NCBI RefSeq assembly: GCF_020906515.1
Contig: NC_085853.1
Span: 2,170,001 to 2,234,000 of the forward strand
Length of the DNA stretch: 64,000 nucleotides
Source: Vanrija pseudolonga
Taxonomy: Eukaryota > Basidiomycota > Tremellomycetes > Trichosporonales > Trichosporonaceae
Direction: 5' to 3'
Shown here: piece after piece, positions 1 through 11,137 of the stretch
Numbering within the stretch: the first letter of the stretch is position 1
How the letters are laid out: each line of letters opens with the position of its first letter
Notes under the pieces: model-generated
What the model saw: the letters and a program-made list of their open reading frames with translations, nothing else
The model's database searches: none
Told to the model about the DNA's origin: nothing
Position numbers and translations under genes: made by a program

Positions 1-1737
1 GCCCGCAAGTGGTGACTTCCTGGTGAAGATTTTCGTGGTGCGAGGGGGTGACATGACTCGCACTTGTGCAGCTCTGCTCCATTCCGCGATAACCATAACG
101 ACGACGGCGCCACCAGCACCAGTTGACAATGCTCAATTGTCACATCTGAGCACCATTTGCATACTCATGCATGAAACGCAACCAGCCTCATTGGTCTGTT
201 CTTAGCGAATGCATGCAGGCGCGAGCATTCGGTGGCATCGTCCACTCGTCCACTCGTCGCATAGGGCCAGCAACGCCATTGTGGCGCCACCATCCCTGAT
301 ATTGATAGACGCCGCAACCTATTCCCAAAGATGCCCCCCTCACTGCTCCCCGCAGGAGTCTCCTGCTCACCCAGTAGAAAATGCAGACACGAGCGCCCAT
401 GTCTCGGAGAAGCTGGAGGCTGTGTGGAGGCGCGCTGGTGCGGAGGAAACTCGGATAAGGGTCGCTTCTATGGATCTGGTCCAAGAAGGTCTCGACTCTG
501 TGGCGGCCCGGAACCCAGGTCCTCCATTCAACTCCAGGCGGCAGAGGTACCCGACCTGATTCTGGCAGGTTGCCGTCTTTCGGACGTGCTGCGATGGCCT
601 TTGCGCTCAGCGTGGTGGCTGCATGGCGAGGGGCGACTCGTGGCTGGCCTGTGAGACACCGGGTGAACGACCTTGGCATCGGCCTGTCCTCGGCGCAGTT
701 GTGAAGTTCATTGGCAATTAGACAAGACAGACGCCGAGAATCGTGGAGGTCAGAAACTCGAGCTGCGTCGGATGGGCACAGCGAAGCGAAGGAACTCGGT
801 CAGTTGACGCGAAAGTGGCGTGTTTGTCGCTACTACAGTACACAGCATATTCTTAGAACAGTGCACCTCGGGTCGGTTTGTGCTTCCGGCGTTCTCAACA
901 GCGGGGGGTTTAACTGGGTCTCATAGTGCCAAGAACACGAGAAGGAGCACCGCCAGTGCACCTGCGGACCCACGCCGCGTCCGTGCCACCTCAGCGGCCA
1001 ATAACCAGCCGAGTCATACCGGCTGGAGCCACGCGATTCCAGCAATGCGCGCGCCCAGGAACGGCCGGTTGAATATAGGATTAGTAAAGATCGACGTCTG
1101 CTTATGCTTGTGTAGAGCATTCACCGGTGTCCAAGTCCTGAAGGGACTGGGAGCATTCGCCGGGGTGGGGGAGGGTTCGCTGCGGGTGGGTGCAATGTCG
1201 GACAGGGGGCCGGTAGCGAAATTGCCGGAGGTGCGAGAGGCTCTGCGGGGCACAGTCGCACGGTCAAGTTGGCCGCGTAGTCACCAGGCAGGCTCGTGAA
1301 AATTTGCATCAGGAGAAGCCAGAAGCCAGTGTCGATTGCTGCAGATCGAATTGAAGCGGCTCAAACTCTAACCCAGCAGTGATCATCACCTCTACTCCAC
1401 CCAGATGCCTCCACATGTTCGGTTACCCCCACCCCACCCCGTCCACGCCGCATGCATGTCTCGGTTGAAGACAAGCGAATGGTGCCTGCAGACCACGGTA
1501 CCATTGTAGTGTCCAGGGATACAGTCGAGCAGGACGACCGCGAAAGCCAGGTTGTGTAGTAGCACCCTCCAGGGCGTCACCCAGGGAGGTTGTGGCGGCG
1601 ATCGTGCCAAAAGCGCCACAAACCCTCGTGGCGCACCGATACCCTCCCTCCTCCGAGAGCTAGCGCACGGACAAACTTCCAGGAGTATCGATGCGCCGAC
1701 CCGGTTCCGTGGCGTCTTTCCGGCGCCCTCTTGCTCT

Positions 1738-1757
1738 TCCTCCTCCTCCTCCTCCTC
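1738..1757. repeat. (TCC)n microsatellite
   Basis: About six to seven uninterrupted TCC units in noncoding sequence. It creates a spurious poly-Glu frame on the minus strand. Confidence 0.8.
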
Positions 1758-1930
1758 GAGAAAGAGCACCGCACGTAGGTGCACGTAGGTTAACGACCCG
1801 ACGACCGTGCACCCGGGTTGGCGTCGACCAGATCTAAGGGCATCGACGCCGGCCCATGTTCTGCGAGAGATCTGGAGGGGGCCCGGCCTCTGCTTATCGC
1901 AGCGAGGAGAGCGAGGCAGCTTGGAAAACG

Positions 1931-1938
1931 TTTATAAG
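1931..1938 (+). promoter_or_regulatory. TATA-like box
   Basis: TTTATAAG lies 72-79 bases upstream of the ATG at 2010, the spacing seen before several other genes here (5223, 18213, 22151, 51074, 54213). Confidence 0.5.
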
Positions 1939-2009
1939 ATGGGCAGAGAGGGAGCACGACTCTCCTCCCCAGAGAACGACAAGCCCGCACTCACTCAGCG
2001 CCATACACG

Positions 2010-4178
2010 ATGCGCACCGACGCCGTCCTCCTCGCCGTCCTCGCCCTCGCCCACCTCGCGGCGGGTGCCCCTGCCCCCTTCCGCCGCCTCACCAACCGCG
2101 AGGCGATCCAGTCCGGACTTCCCCTCCCCATGCCCCAGTCCATCCTCCGCTGCCCCCCAGGGGGATGCGACGAGGCGACCCTCCAGGCCTGGAAGAACAA
2201 GAAGAAGCGCACCGCTTCCCAGCCGTCCAACCTTCCGCCCAACAAGCCGCCCACCACCCCCACAGACCCCACCACTGCCACCACTGCTACCACCACGACT
2301 GCGACCACGACAAGCACTGCCTCGTCGTCGTCCGCCTCCGAATCTAGCTCCGCCTCCGCCTCCTCCTCGTCGTCGTCGGCGTTGGCCGCTTCCAGCTCGG
2401 CGTCGTCGGCGTCGTCAGCGTCGTCGGCCTCGGCGTCAAGTTCCTCCGCCTCGGCATCTGCCTCCGCTACCACCACCTCCACCTCGGCTTCGTCCTCCGT
2501 CGCCGCTAGCTCCAGCGTCGCTTCCAGCTCCAGCTCGGTCCGGCCCACGGGCAGCTCGAGCAGCGCCGCGGCTTCCAGCTCGTCGGCCAGCTCGTCGTCC
2601 TCCCACCCAGCATCGAGCTCGGCGACGACGACCTCGACCAAGAAGCCATGCACCACTACCTCCAAGTCTGCGTATGCCACGACTACCACTTCCAAGGCGA
2701 CCACCACGACCAGCTCGAGCAAGCCTGCCGTCACCTCGTCGTCCACCCGCCCTGTCTCGAGCTCGGTGACCACCACGTCCTCGTCCACCCGCCCGGCTTC
2801 GAGCTCCGCGACCACCACCTCGACCAAGGCGCCATGCACTACTACCTCGAAGCAGGCGACGACAACCACTACCAAGGCGCCGTGCACTACCACCACTAGC
2901 AAGCCGGCCACCACCACGACCACCAAGGCGCCTTGCACGACTACCTCCACCACCACCACCAAGGCGGCTCCCACGACTACCACTACCACCAAGGCTGCTT
3001 CCACCAGCACCACCACGACCAAGACACCTTGCACCACTACGACCAAGAGCTCGACAACCACGGCCAAGACATCGACCACCACGACCCCTTGCCGCACCAC
3101 ATCGTCGTCGTCATCTAGCGCTGCCGCCAGCAGCTCGGTCAAGCCTTCGTCCTCCGCGTCGGCTGCCGGTAGCTCGAGCTCGGTGATCCCTCCTGCCTAC
3201 CCCTCGAGCGTGGTTCCCCCGTCCTCGGCTAGCCCCTCGACCTCGTCGACATCCAAGCCCGCTTCGTCGTCCGCCGCCGCGTCTTCGAGCGCCGCCAGCT
3301 CGTCGTCTAGCGCTGCGTCGTCCAACGCCGTGAGGCCTCCCGCGTCGCCTCCCACCTCGGCTCCCTCGTCCTCGTCGGCTCCCCAGTCCAGCAGCACGAG
3401 CGCCACCACGACCTCTGCTAGCTCCACGGCGCCTCCTGCCAGCTCCACGACCACGACCTCCTCCGCTGCCCCCTCGTCCGCCCCCGGCTCGTGCACCTTC
3501 GGCCAGAACTGGCAGCAGTACACCGACGGTATCGCGGGCATCTACGCGCCCCCCGTCTGCCAGTCGGGCAACCAGTGGTACCAGTCTGGGCAGGCGTACA
3601 ACTTTGCCATTGACGCCATCAACCAGTCGTGCTACGTCCAGATGGACAAGTGTCAGCTTGCTGCCAACCAGGGTGGTAACAAGAACCCTCTCACGGTCGC
3701 GAACTGCAACGGCCCTCAGATCCAGGCATGTCTTGCCCAGGCTCAAAAGACGGTGAACGGTGCTGCCTCGTCGTCTGCGAGCACAACCTCGACGTCGTCC
3801 TCGGCCACCACCACCTCCAAACCTGCCTCGAGCACCTCCACGACGACTTCGTCCTCTGCCACTGCGAGCCCCTCGACTACGGTTCCTCCCCCGGCCTGTG
3901 CCTCGGGAGGCAACTGGCAGCAGTACACCGCGGGCATTGCCGGTATCAACGCCCCGCCCGTGTGCCAGTCGGGCAAGTACTGGTACCAGTCTGGCCAGCA
4001 GTACAACTTCCCCATCGACGCCATCAACCAGTCGTGCTACGTGCAGATGAACAACTGCCAGCTGGCGGCCAACCAGAGCGGCAACAAGTCACCCCTCACC
4101 GTGTCCAACTGCAACGGAGCTCAGATCCAGGCGTGTCTCGACCAGGCTAAGACCACGGTCAAGAACGCTGGGTATTAA
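2010..4178 (+). CDS. Secreted Ser/Thr-rich protein with two C-terminal six-Cys repeats
   Basis: Single-exon frame of 722 residues. Residues 1-20 form a typical signal peptide (MRTDAVLLAVLALAHLAAG). A short basic segment follows, then about 400 residues almost entirely Ser, Thr, Ala and Pro with repeated TTT, SSS and KxPCTTT units, which are likely heavily O-mannosylated. The C-terminus carries two copies of a domain of about 90 residues (about 492-585 and 629-722), joined by another Ser/Thr linker. Each has six cysteines and shares WQQYT, APPVCQSG, WYQSGQ, AINQSCYVQM and CQLAANQ. The repeats align without gaps over most of their length, so the duplication is recent or constrained. The layout fits a cell-wall or extracellular protein with a carbohydrate- or wall-binding end; that role is inferred and I do not recognise the domain. 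No GPI-like hydrophobic tail is present. Confidence 0.85.
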   Translation: MRTDAVLLAVLALAHLAAGAPAPFRRLTNREAIQSGLPLPMPQSILRCPPGGCDEATLQAWKNKKKRTASQPSNLPPNKPPTTPTDPTTATTATTTTATTTSTASSSSASESSSASASSSSSSALAASSSASSASSASSASASSSSASASASATTTSTSASSSVAASSSVASSSSSVRPTGSSSSAAASSSSASSSSSHPASSSATTTSTKKPCTTTSKSAYATTTTSKATTTTSSSKPAVTSSSTRPVSSSVTTTSSSTRPASSSATTTSTKAPCTTTSKQATTTTTKAPCTTTTSKPATTTTTKAPCTTTSTTTTKAAPTTTTTTKAASTSTTTTKTPCTTTTKSSTTTAKTSTTTTPCRTTSSSSSSAAASSSVKPSSSASAAGSSSSVIPPAYPSSVVPPSSASPSTSSTSKPASSSAAASSSAASSSSSAASSNAVRPPASPPTSAPSSSSAPQSSSTSATTTSASSTAPPASSTTTTSSAAPSSAPGSCTFGQNWQQYTDGIAGIYAPPVCQSGNQWYQSGQAYNFAIDAINQSCYVQMDKCQLAANQGGNKNPLTVANCNGPQIQACLAQAQKTVNGAASSSASTTSTSSSATTTSKPASSTSTTTSSSATASPSTTVPPPACASGGNWQQYTAGIAGINAPPVCQSGKYWYQSGQQYNFPIDAINQSCYVQMNNCQLAANQSGNKSPLTVSNCNGAQIQACLDQAKTTVKNAGY

Positions 4179-5297
4179 ACTCTCCCTATAATCGGACAAA
4201 TAGGTCCCCAGTAGATCCTAGACTTTTGTATAGAGCAGACTTACTGCATTAAACCCTTAGATGTAATATATCTTGTGCTACCCTAGATTTGGCGCGAAGC
4301 TCGAGGGGGAGTGGACAGTAGATTGCATGACACAAACCCTCGGAATAGGGGGTTGAAACAGATTGCAGCTTCGGGGGGTGCGAGGGACATGCGCATGAAT
4401 GCAGCTGTTGTCCCTCCCTTGTGCTTCCTGCAACAGTTGTAGGACTTTGTAGGGTGAGTTGAAGCGGCGGTGGGGGCTGGGCGGCGTCGGCGACGGCGTC
4501 AGGGAAGGTAGGTGGCCGTGTGGTGGCTCTGGCCGCCACGAGGCCCCGCATCGAGGTGCTTGGCATTTGACACGGTTCAAAGCTGGGATCGGAACAACGT
4601 GGAAGAGTCGCGGGGCTGCATGCTTCTCGCTGGGGAGAGAGAGAAGAGGGGGGCCTCGGGTCGGAGGAAGAGAGTGCGAGGGGAGGGCAGTCGGCATCTT
4701 TGTCCATTCCCCCCTCCCTCCCTCCCTCCTCGTCCATCCACTCTCATCATCTAGCCACACTGCTTTTCGACAGAGAGAAGCAAGAACCACAACTCACCTT
4801 GTCGGCAATACACTCTCCCAGGCGGTTCACACATGGCTCACTCGGCACAATGCAGTTCACGCACCCCCACCAACACTGGGGACTGACCGCAGGAACCCAG
4901 CGGGCTGTGAGCTGACCACACCACACACGCGCTGCCCGCCCGCGTCCGCGTCCTCGCAGTGCCTGGGCTCGAGCCGTGCTCATGTCCATGTTGTCCGCAG
5001 TCTGTTTCCCCTCGTCCACCCGATACTTGCCGCCGTGGTGGCCGATGGGTGTATGGGGTGGGTGTCTGTCGCCTCGCTCTCAGGCGGGCACGGCGGTGTG
5101 TGTTGTGTGGGTCACCACCATCAGCCAGGCGGCGAACGACACCTCGGCCACCGTTGTTGCCACCCCATCACCTCCCCTACCGCCGGCCGACAGACGACTC
5201 GACTCACTCACCACTGACCAGGTATAAAGCCTGTTGTTGATCACGAACAGAACTTGACACTCACCAACAACACTCCAACTGCAAGCACTCGTTTGGG
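4179..5297. other. Intergenic region
   Basis: No coherent gene seen. Open frames on both strands are short, overlapping and composition-driven. The region ends with a TATA-like box at 5223. Confidence 0.5.
5223..5228 (+). promoter_or_regulatory. TATA box of the first module gene
   Basis: TATAAA lies 75 bases upstream of the ATG at 5298, followed by a leader containing ACACTCACCAACAACAC. Confidence 0.55.
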
Positions 5298-6099
5298 ATG
5301 CGCTTCATCCGCGCCTTCACGTCCAGCCCGTTCGGTTTCACCCTATACCACTACCACCTCAAGCAGTCGTCAAAGGGTTACGTCGACCACGCAATCTACC
5401 GCGACCCGACCGACCTCCCCGTATTCCTGCGCACCAAGGCCGACGTGTTCAAGTGCATCAACACGTACACTCTTTCTGACGGGTACGACGCGTCGGACAT
5501 CCAGTAAGTAGGCGCGGGTGGCGAGTGCCCCATGGCGTGGGCAGGGGGGCAGTGGCCATTGGGGCGGGGCGGAGCGGGGCGCAATGACGTCCGTTGCGCG
5601 CGGGCAGAGTGTGTGCACGTCACTGACTACTTTGCGCAGGTACCCACTTCTCGTCATCCGCTCGTACATCGACCTCAAGGAGGACCGCGGCGACTCGGCC
5701 AAGGTCACGGAGGAGAAGCTGCGCGCTCTCGAGCTCCTGGTGGGTGGTGGCGCCGGTTGCTGCGCGAGCTGCACGGCAACGCGCGGCAACGAGAGGCAGT
5801 CGTAGCAGCACTAACCCGCCCCGCAGATGCCCCACCACGTCGACGCCTTTGCGTCGTTCCGCAAGGAGAAGGCGTGGCCCCCGTCGCCCGTGCTTCCGAT
5901 GGACTGGCACTGGATCAAGTTTACACGCACGTCCTGGGGCCCTAGCGGCGATGAGCCCTGGGTGCCCGACCGCCAGGCGCGCCGCAACGCCTGGTACGAG
6001 GTCAAGGACGACGGCGGCGACGAGGACGAGGACTACGCCGACGAGGACGCCGTCGACAACGCCCTCTCGACCACTTCGCTCATGAGTGTGTCGTCGTGA
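5298..6099 (+). CDS. Array module family protein 1 (acidic tail)
   Basis: Three exons: 5298-5503, 5640-5739 and 5827-6099; 192 residues. The donors are GTAAGT and GTGGGT, the acceptors GCGCAG and CCGCAG. Exon 1 ends with the family helix (RTKADVFKCINTY) at a phase-2 intron. Exon 2 is 100 nt and encodes YPLLVIRSYIDLKEDRGD through KLRALELL. Exon 3 begins MPHHVDAFASFRKEKAW and keeps only part of the GLGPSRVLxMxWPP block, as SPVLPMDWHW. The tail is strongly acidic (GGDEDEDYADEDAVDN) and ends in a Ser-rich stretch. No signal peptide or membrane segment is seen. Function unknown. The conserved phases, the 100-nt exon and the shared motifs make membership secure. It is the first of five consecutive family genes. 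Confidence 0.85.
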
Positions 6100-6498
6100 G
6101 TGTGGCGCGCACACTGTGGCGATGGACGGGGATCGTGGGAAGGGGCGCCGAGGAGAAGGACAGGTCAGGTCAGGACAGGACAGGGCAGGGCAGAGGCCGC
6201 AGAGCATAGCATAGGCTGGGTAGTGCATGGATCGTGTGCGATTCTCGTCTTGCGCACAGCCTGGGGCGAGGAAGTGTTGGGTGGTGTATATGATGGTCGT
6301 CATATCACCTTGCGTTGCTCCTCGCTCACCACTCACCACTCACACTCACTTCTCCGCCTGTCCTGCCCCGAGCCCCGTAGCGACACCGACAGGCGACGCG
6401 ACTACCGACGCCGCCGCTGTCCCCGGCGCCCCTACCCTCGGCCCGCTTGCCCCAAGCACAGTCCAGCTACTCTCGCACCACTCCTCCTTCTCCCCACC

Positions 6499-7002
6499 AT
6501 GATGATTTCGCGACTCCGGCTGTACCAGCAGCTGGCGTTCAACCGCAAGGAGCTGGTCGTCGAGCCGCCACCGGAGCATGTCGACATGGGCGTCGCGCCT
6601 GGCTTGCCGCGCTTCATGATCACGCACAAGGACGTGTTGCGCTGCCTGCGGGCGTACCACGGGCCGACGGTCGAGCTGTTAGTCAACCGGCTGGTATCAA
6701 CAACTGACTCACGCTACACAGCTACCCATACCGTGTCATCCAGCAGTACCTCTACCTCAAGGCCAAGCGCGGGCTCTCGCTCCCCGACCTGGTATCCAAG
6801 CTCGAGGCGCTCGAGTCCGAGGTAGGCAAGGTCGACGACGGCTCGCTGACCCCAGATGCCAATCTACATCAACACGTTCGCCATGGTGCGCGAGACGCGC
6901 GGCCTCGGGCCGTCAAAGGTCCTCGATATGGAGTGGCCACCAGTATACGACGTCGAGTGGCCGTCGCTCCAGGTCGTCCCGGTGGCCGAGCACGCGATGT
7001 AG
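6499..7002 (+). CDS. Array module family protein 2 (minimal form)
   Basis: Three exons: 6499-6677, 6722-6821 (100 nt) and 6856-7002; 141 residues. The introns are short, 44 and 34 nt. All three blocks are clear: LPRFMITHKDVLRCLRAYHG closes exon 1, YPYRVIQQYLYLKAKRG with KLEALESE fills exon 2, and exon 3 holds INTFAMVRETRGLGPSKVL and MEWPPVYDVEW. The chain stops about 20 residues after the WPP block, so this copy is close to the bare module and is a good reference for its boundaries. Function unknown. The start at 6499 is the first ATG, with a second ATG directly after. It converges with the minus-strand copy at 7092. Confidence 0.88.
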
Positions 7003-7091
7003 GAGCCGAGGCGGAGCCACCACCACAGACAATCACAGTAGTCGCATAGCAGCAGCAGAGAGAGAGAGATGTACACGTGCCCTCAACCCCT

Positions 7092-7792
7092 CTACCTGTC
7101 GCCTCCGGTAGCCAGGAAAAGGCCAAATGTCGTCGAGGTGTTCAGTTTACGCCGCCCCGCGCCCATCGACGGGACAGAGGGCGGAGGCGGCGGCGGCGGT
7201 GCCGCGCCCTCGACATGGCGGTGCCTCACCTCCCCCCGCCGTGCAGCATACCAGTCGGTGCCCGTCGCGCGTACGCACGCGCTCTCGCGCTGGCTTTCGA
7301 GATCGGTCGCCTCGGACGCTGCCTCGACTACGGGGTCGTCCCAGTCGATGCGGGGCGGCCACTCCATCTCCACTGCGTCCGACCGGCCCAGGCCGCGGAT
7401 GTAGCGCACCGTCGCAAAGGCCGCATGGAACTCTGGCAGCTGGGGTGGGGTCAGTCAACACGCAAAACTTGATGCGTTCGTACCTCCTCCTCCGCGTCCT
7501 CGAGGTTGGCCTCGATCTCGAACGGCAGCTTGCCGCGGGACACCTTGTAGTCGACGTACGAGCGTATGACGGAGACTGAGTAGCTTCTGTCAGCTGTGCA
7601 GGCAGACGGCCTCTCTCACACTGAGACGGGCGCTCCCGTGTGTGCTCTGAGATGCCGCACCACGTCGGCCGAGGTATGGGGCACTGGGATCGCCGGTGGC
7701 CGGCTGGACGACGAGGCACCGGCGCGTTCCGGCGCCAATGGTGGAGGGAAGAGCGTCCGCGCCAAGGATGAGGCCGAGCTGTCGCCGGACAT
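7092..7792 (-). CDS. Array module family protein 3
   Basis: Minus strand, three exons: 7792-7620, 7583-7484 (100 nt) and 7439-7092; 206 residues. Exon 1 runs from ATG at 7792 through TSADVVRHLRAHTGAPV and ends in phase 2 at a GTGAGA donor. Intron 1 is 36 nt with an AAG acceptor. Exon 2 encodes YSVSVIRSYVDYKVSRGK. Exon 3 begins LPEFHAAFATVRYIRGLG and keeps MEWPPRIDWDD, followed by a tail with eight consecutive prolines and a basic end. Function unknown. It is tail to tail with protein 2 and is followed on the same strand by two more copies (7954 and 9004), a likely tandem set. Confidence 0.8.
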
Positions 7793-7953
7793 GAAAGGAG
7801 GATGCGAGTGAGACGCTGCGATGTGAGTTGGCGAAGGAGGTGATGGCCGCCAGCAGCCAGCCAGGCGCTGGCTGGCAGCGTCAGTGCGCAGGTGGCGCCT
7901 CGTCGACCCTACATAGCATCATACATATCACGCAACCGCACCTCCCTCTCCAG

Positions 7954-8666
7954 CTAATGCCCCTCGACCTCGGATAGGGCATAGTACCAGCTCAGCCGTC
8001 CACTCGGCACCGCGACCTTGAGCACGCGCCGGCGTTCCCTCGCCGCCGGCGCCGGCTCGGTCCTTTGGCTCGTGCTCGTTGTCGTTGTCGTTGTGGCGCT
8101 CGCGAGGCGGCCCGAGCCCCGTCCTCCTCCTGCTCCCTCCCCACCTCCCCGGTCACCGCCGGCATCAAGGCTCGGCGGCCACTCCATGGGCAGCACCTCG
8201 CTCGGCCCGTACCCCTTCATCCAGCGCACGACGGCAAACGCCGGCGCATACTCTGGCAACTGTTGGTGTCAGGAAAGCGGCTTGCGCCCGGACCCACCTC
8301 GCGCTCGAGCGCCACAAGCTTGCGGAGCACGTGGCTCCGGTCCCGCCGCTTCCAGTCCTTGACGTCGGTGTACTTTAGGATAACACGAACGGGGTATCTG
8401 GAGCGAGCGCTGAGCGCAGATCTTATGCCCTGGCTTGTTGGGCTGGCAGGGCCTGGCCAGGCAGGGGGTGCTTACTGATCTCCCTTTCGGCCAGTGAACG
8501 CCTCGAGGGCTGCGCGCACCTGCGCCGCGGAGGACATGGTGCGCTGGTGTCGCTGTGCGTCGGCATCAAGCACCTCAATACTGAGCGACTGTAATGTTGA
8601 GCTCGGCGCGAGGTGGACGGGGCCGAGGTGGAGCGCGGTCATGGTGGGGCTCTTGAAGACGGGCAT
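7954..8666 (-). CDS. Array module family protein 4
   Basis: Minus strand, three exons: 8666-8476, 8397-8298 (100 nt) and 8259-7954; 198 residues. The start at 8666 (MPVFKSPTMTALHLGP) is the first ATG of the exon; an in-frame ATG at 8642 is an alternative. Exon 1 closes with SAAQVRAALEAFTGRKGD in phase 2 at GTAAGC. Exon 2 encodes YPVRVILKYTDVKDWKRRD and KLVALERE. Exon 3 begins LPEYAPAFAVVRWMKGYG and has MEWPPSLD, then a Gly-rich and Thr-rich linker and a hydrophilic end. No secretion signal. Function unknown; membership is clear from phase, exon length and motifs. Confidence 0.83.
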
Positions 8667-9003
8667 GGTGTGGAGGATGTGGTGGAAAGATGATGGGCAA
8701 AACGTGAGCGAGTTGGTCTGGGCCAGCCCGATCCTACTTTCGCCGAGGAAGAGAACCGCAAGCACGCGGCTCGCAGCACGGCTGCTAGGTAGTGGGCATG
8801 GGGTAAATGGTGACGACAAGGGGAGGGCGTTTGGTATGGGGCACGGAGCGTGCGAGCGAGTGGCCAGTCGGTGGTGGCACCGCGTCGTTATCGCCATGGA
8901 ATACATCTGCTGGAACAATACAACGATAGGCGTACAGCAAATTCGGGGGTAAGAGTATGTAGTGTAGTGCACAGAAGGTAGGAGGCGATCCAGTTTGTGG
9001 CGC

Positions 9004-9877
9004 TCACCAGCGCGCGCCCGTCGACATCTCAGGCTCCGAGTTGTGCCGCTGGAGGGGGTATCCCGCCTTCTCGTCGTCGTCATACGCGGGCGGGGTGTTG
9101 TCCGCGAACGGGTCGGCGGCGCCCGGGCGGCGGCTCGGCCCTGCCCCCGTGGCTGTGGACCCCGTGGTAGTGGCCGCGCGCCCAAGCTCGAGGTTTTGCG
9201 CGTGGCTCGTTTCGCCGCCGCCTACGCGGCGCGCGACGCGGGTAGCGGTGCGCTTGAGCGCGGCGAGGGGCTGCGCGATGAACGGCTCGGCGCTCCTGCT
9301 GCGCGGGTAGGGCGCGTCGGGCGCCGCGAGCCCCGTGACTGCCAGCCCATCGGTCGGGAGGCGCGCCGCCTCGCGGAGCGCCGGGTGCCGCTGGTCCACG
9401 TTCGGCGGGTAGTCCATGTCGAGCACGCGCGAGGGGCCGAGGTCGCGGTAGTGGCGCACGACGGCGAACGCGCGGTGGTATTTCGGGCACTGGGGCCTGG
9501 TGAGCGAGGAGCCGTAAGGGCCACTACTTGCCTGCTTCTCGAGCGCCTCGAGCTTCTCGATGATGTCGGTCTTGGAGCGGCCGCGCACAATCTTGTTGTC
9601 GACATAGCTTGCGATCACGGCCACGGGGTATCTATGCAAGTTAGCTTGTTCGGAAGAGCAGGCGACCGACGCACTCGCCAAAGTCGATGCCCTTGTACAG
9701 TGTGAGGCAGGCGACCGCGTCCTCGGCGCTCCGGGCGATCGTAGGTGCCTTGGGGGAGACGCCAATCGCGCGCGGAAGGACGAGCCCGTTGGCCTCCATC
9801 GCCTCGCGCTGTACCGAGCGGTTGTGGTCAACTGCGAGCTTGGCGGCACCAGCGGCGGCTGCTACGGCGAGGAACAT
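9004..9877 (-). CDS. Array module family protein 5 (GC-AG intron)
   Basis: Minus strand, three exons: 9877-9675, 9631-9532 (100 nt) and 9489-9004; 262 residues. Exon 1 starts MFLAVAAAAGAAKLAV, a hydrophobic Ala-rich N-terminus unlike its neighbours, and ends with a diverged helix (SAEDAVACLTLYKGIDFGE). Exon 2 encodes YPVAVIASYVDNKIVRGRS and KLEALEKQ. The second intron begins GCAAGT after CAG, the classic GC-AG type, and ends CCCCAG. Exon 3 begins CPKYHRAFAVVRHYRDLG, then PSRVLDMDYPP, followed by about 125 residues of charged, low-complexity tail. Whether the hydrophobic start is a signal peptide is unclear; the rest looks cytosolic. Function unknown. Confidence 0.83.
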
Positions 9878-11137
9878 GGCGGGGGAGGTGGGGAGGGAGG
9901 AGAGGTAGGGAGATGTTCTGTGATTCACGTAGGCGTCATTTTGTACCTCCCTCTCCGCAGACATGCATCAAGCGACAAGCACCTGGTGACGCCCTCGACG
10001 TCATGCTCGATGAACAGAGTTTCGTCAGCTGTCCTTTACGTCCATTACAGTGTGGCGCCCCCTCGTCATGACACAGTCACACTTCAAACTCAAAGATAAA
10101 AGCAAAACCAGGCGCGGGTTGGGAGATTAGATGACAGCTAGGGTGGGTGCCTTTTGCACGCGGTCGGCACTGGACCGGAGGTTCCGGCGCGACAGGACAA
10201 GTAGGTGAGCGAGCCCGCCTGCCCGCGTTTCCCCGGCCCGTGTGTCACTACCCCTGATGAGTTGTAGGACGCGAGGCCACAGCCGTCCTTTCGGCGATGG
10301 CGAGCTCCCACGGCCACCTGGGCACGCCTGTCCGCGCACCATCTCTCCCATTTTTAGCAATTATACACCACCCACGAGGCAGCACTCACTCGCACTGCCT
10401 CGTGCCCGACCACCCCGACACACAACGGATCCCCGACATGGCGAGGTGTGGCCGTGGCCTGCGTGCTGACACTCTGTGTCTGCTGTCCGTCCCATACGCA
10501 TACCAGTGCAGGCGTCCACGTGGTGCCTGCGCGTGGACCTCGCCAAGGCGTGCCGCAAACCGCCTGGGCTGTGGCTGGTTGGCGTGGCATGCCGGTCCGT
10601 GCTCGACGGTGGCTGCGCGGTTTTCTCCATTGCTCCGCGCTGCATGCTCCGCGCACCTTGCAAACACCCCAGAACCAAGGTCGTACCCTTCAGAGCCAGA
10701 TACATAGCCCTCGTACTCCCCGACCTCGGAGCGCTGTCAGCCAGGATTTGCGGTCGATCGGGCTATGACAAACTGCGCACACCCTCTTCTCCCTGGCACC
10801 TACCTTGTCTGTTTCTTATCCACACAATGCCTTGAGCAGACACGAGCCAGATTGAGTGCTTGCTCCTGCTTGGGATACACAGCGAAGCAACCGCTTCCCT
10901 GTCACCGCAAGCCGACGAGAAGCAAGCCTGCCCATCCGCGCGCGCGGCCAACAAGCAAGGTCGCCTCGCCGTTTTAAAGCGGGCGGCGGCGCCGTCTCAC
11001 CCACCACCCACCTCACCCCTCGACTCTCTACTTCTCGCATCGCCTCGCCATCACGGCTCGCGCTCCCTGCGCCGTTTCCACTCCTTGACCCTTCCAAGCC
11101 CACCAAGCTGTCTCGTCAACGCGTCCACCCTCACACA
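9878..11137. other. Intergenic region between divergent module genes
   Basis: Holds the promoters of the minus-strand gene at 9004-9877 and of the plus-strand gene at 11138. TTTAAA at 10973-10978 is 160 bases before the latter ATG and is followed by a CT-rich leader. I see no further gene. The open frames here overlap in all phases and have no family motif. Confidence 0.45.

Larger units (their letters stand above)
1..2009. other. No supported gene; upstream region of the secreted protein
   Basis: Several overlapping open frames of 60-160 codons lie here on both strands. None has a coherent composition, a splice pattern or a relation to other genes in the window. A short TCC repeat lies at 1738-1757. 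The last 80 bases hold a TATA-like box and the start of the next gene. I see nothing else. Confidence 0.5.

Noticed and set aside
1991-3142. 383-codon minus-strand frame rich in Val and Asp
   Set aside because: Shadow of the Ser/Thr repeats of the secreted protein at 2010.
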